In this document: positions 60,564-64,000 of the stretch, in pieces
Layout: the number at the start of each line of letters is the position of its first letter
How positions within the stretch are numbered: the stretch's first letter is position 1
Source of the DNA: Kribbella antiqua
Lineage (GTDB): Bacteria; Actinomycetota; Actinomycetes; Propionibacteriales; Kribbellaceae
DNA: 64,000 nt
Direction: 5' to 3'
NCBI RefSeq assembly: GCF_004345665.1
Contig: NZ_SLWR01000011.1
Span: forward strand, 310,001-374,000
Program-made: the position numbers and the translations under genes
The notes under the pieces: generated by a model
What the model saw: the letters and a program-made list of their open reading frames with translations, nothing else
What the model was told of the DNA's origin: nothing
Databases searched by the model: none

Positions 60564-60797
60564 ATGGATGAATCGGTGACCGACCGGCTGATCAGCGCCG
60601 ATGTGTCAGCAATGGACGGCGCCGAGATGCGCGCGCATCTCGACGCTGTGCAGCAGCACCTGCGGAGCCTGCAGCAGGCCCAACTCGCGCTGCTCGACGA
60701 GAATCCCGAGATCGTCGCTCAGCGTCCCGAGCTGGTTGCCCTGCTCGATCAGCTTCGCGCAGAGAATCCCGGCCCGGTCAGCGGCCCTGGTTCTTGA
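60564..60797 (+). CDS. Small acidic hypothetical protein
   Basis: A 77-residue reading frame from ATG 60564. It is acidic and largely helical (ESVTDRLISADVSAM, then AEMRAHLDAVQQHLRSLQQAQLALLDENPEIV), consistent with a small coiled-coil protein. The frame overlaps the convergent gpmA stop by 20 nt. AGGGG precedes at a loose distance. No family is recognised; regular heptads and Glu/Gln content argue it is not random. Confidence 0.5.
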   Translation: MDESVTDRLISADVSAMDGAEMRAHLDAVQQHLRSLQQAQLALLDENPEIVAQRPELVALLDQLRAENPGPVSGPGS

Positions 60798-61524
60798 CGG
60801 CCTCGATGGCTTCCTTGGCCGCGGTGGGGTCGAGGTACTCGCCGCCGGGGGTGACCGGGCGGAAGTTCTCGTCGAGTTCGTAGTAGAGGGGGATGCCGGT
60901 GGGGATGTTGAGGCCGACGATGGTCTTCTCGTCGAGGTTGTCGAGGTGCTTGACCAGGGCGCGCAGGGAGTTGCCGTGCGCGGTGACCAGGACGGTCTTG
61001 CCGTCGCGCAGGTCCGGCACGATCGCGTCGTACCAGTAGGGCAGCATCCGCTCGACGACGTCCTTCAGGCACTCGGTCGCCGGCAGGATCTCCGGCGGGA
61101 GCCCGGCGTACCGCGGGTCGCCGGCCTGGTCGTACTCGGAGCCGCGCTCGATCGGCGGCGGCGGGGTGTCGTAGGAGCGGCGGAAAAGCATGAACTGCTC
61201 CTCGCCGAGCTCCTCCAGGGTCTGCTTCTTGTCCTTGCCCTGCAGGCCGCCGTAGTGCCGCTCGTTCAGCCGCCAGGACCGGCGTACGTCGATCCACTGG
61301 CGGTCGGCCACCTCGAGCGCGATGGTGGCGGTCCGGATGGCGCGGCGCAGCACCGAGGTGTGCAGTACGTCGGGCAGCAGGTCACGCTCGCGCAGGAGCT
61401 CACCACCGCGGTGCGCCTCCTCGACGCCCTGAGCGTTCAGGTCGACGTCGACCCAGCCGGTGAAGAGGTTCTTGGCGTTCCAGTCGCTGTGGCCGTGGCG
61501 GAGCAGGATCAGGCGATAGGTCAT
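60778..61524 (-). CDS. gpmA: 2,3-bisphosphoglycerate-dependent phosphoglycerate mutase
   Basis: A 248-residue glycolytic enzyme. The phospho-His is in LLRHGHSDWN, the substrate loop in LFTGWVDVDL, LNERHYGGLQGKDK is the family signature, and the second catalytic His is in TAHGNSLRALV. ATG 61524 begins just before the first strand. Its position beside ybjN, mshA and senX3-regX3 matches the mycobacterial order. Confidence 0.95.
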   Translation of the reverse strand: MTYRLILLRHGHSDWNAKNLFTGWVDVDLNAQGVEEAHRGGELLRERDLLPDVLHTSVLRRAIRTATIALEVADRQWIDVRRSWRLNERHYGGLQGKDKKQTLEELGEEQFMLFRRSYDTPPPPIERGSEYDQAGDPRYAGLPPEILPATECLKDVVERMLPYWYDAIVPDLRDGKTVLVTAHGNSLRALVKHLDNLDEKTIVGLNIPTGIPLYYELDENFRPVTPGGEYLDPTAAKEAIEAVKNQGR

Positions 61525-61534
61525 GCCTGCAAGC

Positions 61535-62023
61535 CTACTGGGGCTCCAGCCAGCCCTTGAACGCGTCCAGATTCCGGGTCGACTCACCCCGGGACACCCG
61601 CCACTCGTACTCCTTGCGGATCGACGACGCGAACCCGAGCTCAAGGATCGTGTTGAACGACGAGTCGGCGTACTCGAGTACGGCGCCGAGCAGCCGGTCC
61701 ATCTCGGTCGGGGTGATCGCATGCAGCGGGACGCGCCCGTCCAGGTGGATGTCCCCGAGGTGGTCGACGGCGAACGCGACGCCGTACATCTTCAGGTTCC
61801 GCTCCAGTAGCCAGCGGTAGACGGCCTCGTGGTTCTCGTCCGGGCGGCGGGCGACGAAGGCGTGCACGTGGAGCGCCTGCGGGCCGACCGTCAGCGTGAC
61901 CGTCGTCTTCAGCTTCCGCTCGCCCGGCAGGTCCGCGGTGAACGCGCCGGGCTCGCCCTCGGTGAAGTCGAGCTCGTTCTCCTTCAGCACCTGGCGGATC
62001 ACGTCCGCCGCCGAAACTCTCAC
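61535..62023 (-). CDS. YbjN-domain protein
   Basis: A 162-residue protein of the YbjN family, whose members resemble type III secretion chaperones in fold. Landmarks are VIRQVLKENELDFTEGEPGAF, ARRPDENHEAVYRWLLERNLKMYGVAFAVDHLGDIHL and ADSSFNTILELGFASSIRKEYEWR. GTG 62023 overlaps the mshA stop as GTGA. It always sits beside mshA in actinobacteria (Rv0487 position), but its role is unassigned. Confidence 0.85.
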   Translation of the reverse strand: MRVSAADVIRQVLKENELDFTEGEPGAFTADLPGERKLKTTVTLTVGPQALHVHAFVARRPDENHEAVYRWLLERNLKMYGVAFAVDHLGDIHLDGRVPLHAITPTEMDRLLGAVLEYADSSFNTILELGFASSIRKEYEWRVSRGESTRNLDAFKGWLEPQ

Positions 62024-63306
62024 CCGATTACCTCCGCGGCCAGGTCGGCCGCCATTGTTTGCGCCGCGGTCCGGTACGCCGACAGCGTCTTGCGCGCGGT
62101 CAGCTCCCAGCCGAAGCCCTGGGCGTGCTTGACCGCCGCCCGGCTCATCGTCTCGCGCCGGACCGGATCCGTCGCGATCCGGCTCAGCGCGTCGGCGAAG
62201 TCGTCCACCGCGTGGCCCGGCACCAGCAGCCCGGTCTGGCCGTCCGCGACCGCGGTGGTCAGCCCGCCGACAGCCGCCGCGACCACCGGCGTCCCGCAGG
62301 CCTGCGCCTCCAGCGCGACCAGCCCGAACGATTCCGAGTACGACGGCACGCACACGACCGAGGCGGCTCGGTACCAGTCGGCCAGCCCGGATCGCTCCAT
62401 CGGCTTCACGAACCGGGTCACGTCGTCCACCCCGAGCGCCCGGGCCAGCTCGGCATGGGACTCGGGATGCTCCATCCCGTTGCCCGACGGTCCACCGATG
62501 ATGGCGACCACGAGTCGCTGCCGCAATGACGGATCTCGTTCCAGCATCCGCGCGGCCGCCCGGATCAGCAGGTCCGGCGCCTTCAACGGCTGGATCCGCC
62601 CGACGAACGCCAGTACGACGGCATCCTCCGGCAGACCGACCGCACGCCTGGACCCGGCCTGGTCGCCCGGGCTGAAGACCTCCAGATCGACTCCTGGGTT
62701 GACCACTCCGACCTTCGCGGGCTGAGCGCCGTACAGGGTGATCAGCTCGTTCCGCTCGTCGTCGGTGTTGGCCAGCAAGCGGTCCGCGGCCTCGACGACC
62801 TGCTCCTCGCCGAGCAGCCGGGCCGGCGGCTCCGGTACGTCGTCCTCCGCGAGGCTGGCGTTCTTCACCTTCGCCATCGTGTGCATGGTGTGGACGAGCG
62901 GCACGGCCCAGCGGTCGCGGGCGAGCAGGCCGACCTGGCCGGACAGCCAGTAGTGCGAGTGGATCACGTCGTAGTACCCGGGCTCGTGGATCGCCTCCGC
63001 TCTGAGGACGGCGCGGGCGAACGTGCACAGCTGGGCGGGCAGTTCGTTCTTGGTCAGGCCTTCGTAGGGCCCGGCGGCGACGTTGCGGACCATCACGCCG
63101 GGCATCAGCTCCACCCGGGCGGGCAGGGCCGACGAGGTCGCGCGGGTGAAGACGTCGACCTCGATCCCGAGGTCGGCAAGGCGCTTCGACAGTTCCACCA
63201 CATAGACGTTCATCCCGCCGGCGTCCCCGGTACCGGGCTGGTCGAGCGGCGATGTGTGCAGGCTGATCATCGCGACCCGCCGGAGCGGACGGTCTGCTTC
63301 GGTCAC
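62020..63306 (-). CDS. mshA: D-inositol-3-phosphate glycosyltransferase (mycothiol synthesis)
   Basis: A 428-residue GT4 glycosyltransferase joining GlcNAc to inositol phosphate, the first step of mycothiol. The N-terminal Rossmann fold carries GTGDAGGMNVYVVELSKRL and HSHYWLSGQVG. The C-terminal fold has VGRIQPLKAPDLLI and the EX7E motif PSYSESFGLVALEAQACG. Mycothiol is the thiol of actinomycetes. GTG 63306. Coupled to ybjN by GTGA. Confidence 0.95.
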   Translation of the reverse strand: MTEADRPLRRVAMISLHTSPLDQPGTGDAGGMNVYVVELSKRLADLGIEVDVFTRATSSALPARVELMPGVMVRNVAAGPYEGLTKNELPAQLCTFARAVLRAEAIHEPGYYDVIHSHYWLSGQVGLLARDRWAVPLVHTMHTMAKVKNASLAEDDVPEPPARLLGEEQVVEAADRLLANTDDERNELITLYGAQPAKVGVVNPGVDLEVFSPGDQAGSRRAVGLPEDAVVLAFVGRIQPLKAPDLLIRAAARMLERDPSLRQRLVVAIIGGPSGNGMEHPESHAELARALGVDDVTRFVKPMERSGLADWYRAASVVCVPSYSESFGLVALEAQACGTPVVAAAVGGLTTAVADGQTGLLVPGHAVDDFADALSRIATDPVRRETMSRAAVKHAQGFGWELTARKTLSAYRTAAQTMAADLAAEVIG

Positions 63307-63310
63307 CTCG

Positions 63311-64000
63311 TCAGGGTAACTCCGGCTCCGTCTGCAGGCGTTCGCGCTCGGGCGCCGTCCAGCTGGCGAGCAGCCGCAGAGCCTGCTCGGACGGCGAACC
63401 CGGCTCGACGGAATAGGTGACCAGCAGCTGATCCTGGTCGCCGGGGAGCTGCAGGGTCTCGTACTGGACCGTGATCTCGCCGACCAGCGGGTGGTGCAGG
63501 ACCTTGGCGCCGAAGCTCTTGTCCTTGACGTCGTGCCTGGCCCAGTGCTCCCGGAACTCGGGGCTGTGGATCGACAGCTCGCCCACCAACTCGCCGAGCT
63601 CGGGGTCGTCCGGGTAGCGACCGGCGTACATGCGGAGGTAGTCGACGCTCTCGGCGGCGACCGCGTCCCAGTCCGGATAGAGATCCCGGGCGGACTCGTC
63701 CAGGAAGATCATCCGAGGGACATTGCGCTGCCTGGGTTCGAGCTTGTCCAAGTCGCCGATCAGGGCCGCCGCCAGCCGGTTCCAGGCCAGCACGTCCATC
63801 CTGCGTCCGAGTACGAAGGCCGGTACGTGGTCCATCGCGTCGATCAGCTGCTGCAGCCCTGGCCTGACCCGTTGCGCCGCCGTACGGCGTTTCGTCGTAC
63901 GGCGGACTGGTTTCGCCAACCGGGCCAGGTGTTCGCGCTCGTCGCCGGTCAGGCTGAGAATGTCCGCGACAGCATCCAGGATCTCCTGGGACACGTTGTC
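63311..64000 (-). CDS. MmyB-like regulator, C-terminal part (runs off the window)
   Basis: At least 227 residues of a transcriptional regulator whose N-terminal helix-turn-helix lies beyond the window's right edge. The visible part begins before LDAVADILSLTGDEREHLARLA and contains the MmyB-type ligand-binding domain: PAFVLGRRMDVLAWNRLAAALIGD, RMIFLDESARDLYPDW, SPEFREHWARHDV and GEITVQYETLQLPGDQDQLLVTYS. The ATG-like codons in the visible part are internal. Often next to oxidoreductases; ligand unknown. Confidence 0.8.
   Translation of the reverse strand, partial: DNVSQEILDAVADILSLTGDEREHLARLAKPVRRTTKRRTAAQRVRPGLQQLIDAMDHVPAFVLGRRMDVLAWNRLAAALIGDLDKLEPRQRNVPRMIFLDESARDLYPDWDAVAAESVDYLRMYAGRYPDDPELGELVGELSIHSPEFREHWARHDVKDKSFGAKVLHHPLVGEITVQYETLQLPGDQDQLLVTYSVEPGSPSEQALRLLASWTAPERERLQTEPELP

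Overview
The window is high-GC DNA from a Gram-positive actinomycete. It carries mshA (mycothiol synthesis), carD, senX3-regX3, a Pls/PosA-type synthetase, and many secreted hydrolases with Sec, Tat or lipoprotein signals. GTG and TTG starts and ATGA/GTGA gene overlaps are common. The style (many sugar ABC systems, LacI/ROK regulators, frequent GTAC-containing codon pairs) suggests a soil member of the Nocardioidaceae such as Kribbella. That genus is an inference, not a demonstrated match. No rRNA, tRNA, CRISPR array, prophage or complete insertion sequence was seen, and no gene-free stretch exceeds 300 bases.

Layout. 0-3 kb: a snapalysin-like protease, a LacI repressor and an orphan MsiK-type sugar-import ATPase. 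3-9 kb: a copper block (csoR, copZ, a His-rich envelope protein, copA) diverging from an ABC-2 exporter, with three CsoR-type operators between them. 9-11 kb: an AbiE-like toxin-antitoxin pair with an inverted-repeat operator. 11-17 kb: an alpha-glucoside operon (LacI, binding protein, two permeases, GH13 glucosidase) without its own ATPase. 17-19.2 kb: a DUF4032 kinase-like gene, a truncated gene start and a VapBC pair. 19.3-27.9 kb: a divergent galactoside/uronate locus run by a ROK repressor, with dgoD and GH27 on one side and a uronate-dehydrogenase-like enzyme, ABC importer and GH16 on the other. 27.9-30.5 kb: an SDR/acyl-CoA dehydrogenase pair under a TetR repressor.

30.5-47.4 kb is rich in exported and envelope proteins: a PhoD-type phosphatase, an S1 protease, GH25 muramidase, a C39-like peptidase, four paralogous membrane-anchored YpfJ-type zinc peptidases and two DUF2207 membrane proteins. 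The housekeeping genes rlmB and cysS are embedded in it. A DUF559 nuclease-like gene flanked by two 46-bp direct repeats follows. Next comes a 1313-residue Pls/PosA-type single-module peptide synthetase overlapping an M1 metallopeptidase gene, an arrangement that recalls synthesis plus hydrolysis of a poly(amino acid).

The last 10 kb is conserved chromosome in the same order as in mycobacteria: ispF-ispD-carD/lpqE, then regX3-senX3/phoU with a PHO box, then gpmA-ybjN-mshA. An IdeR-boxed siderophore-binding lipoprotein lies between them, and a nested 89-nt inverted repeat lies between phoU and gpmA.
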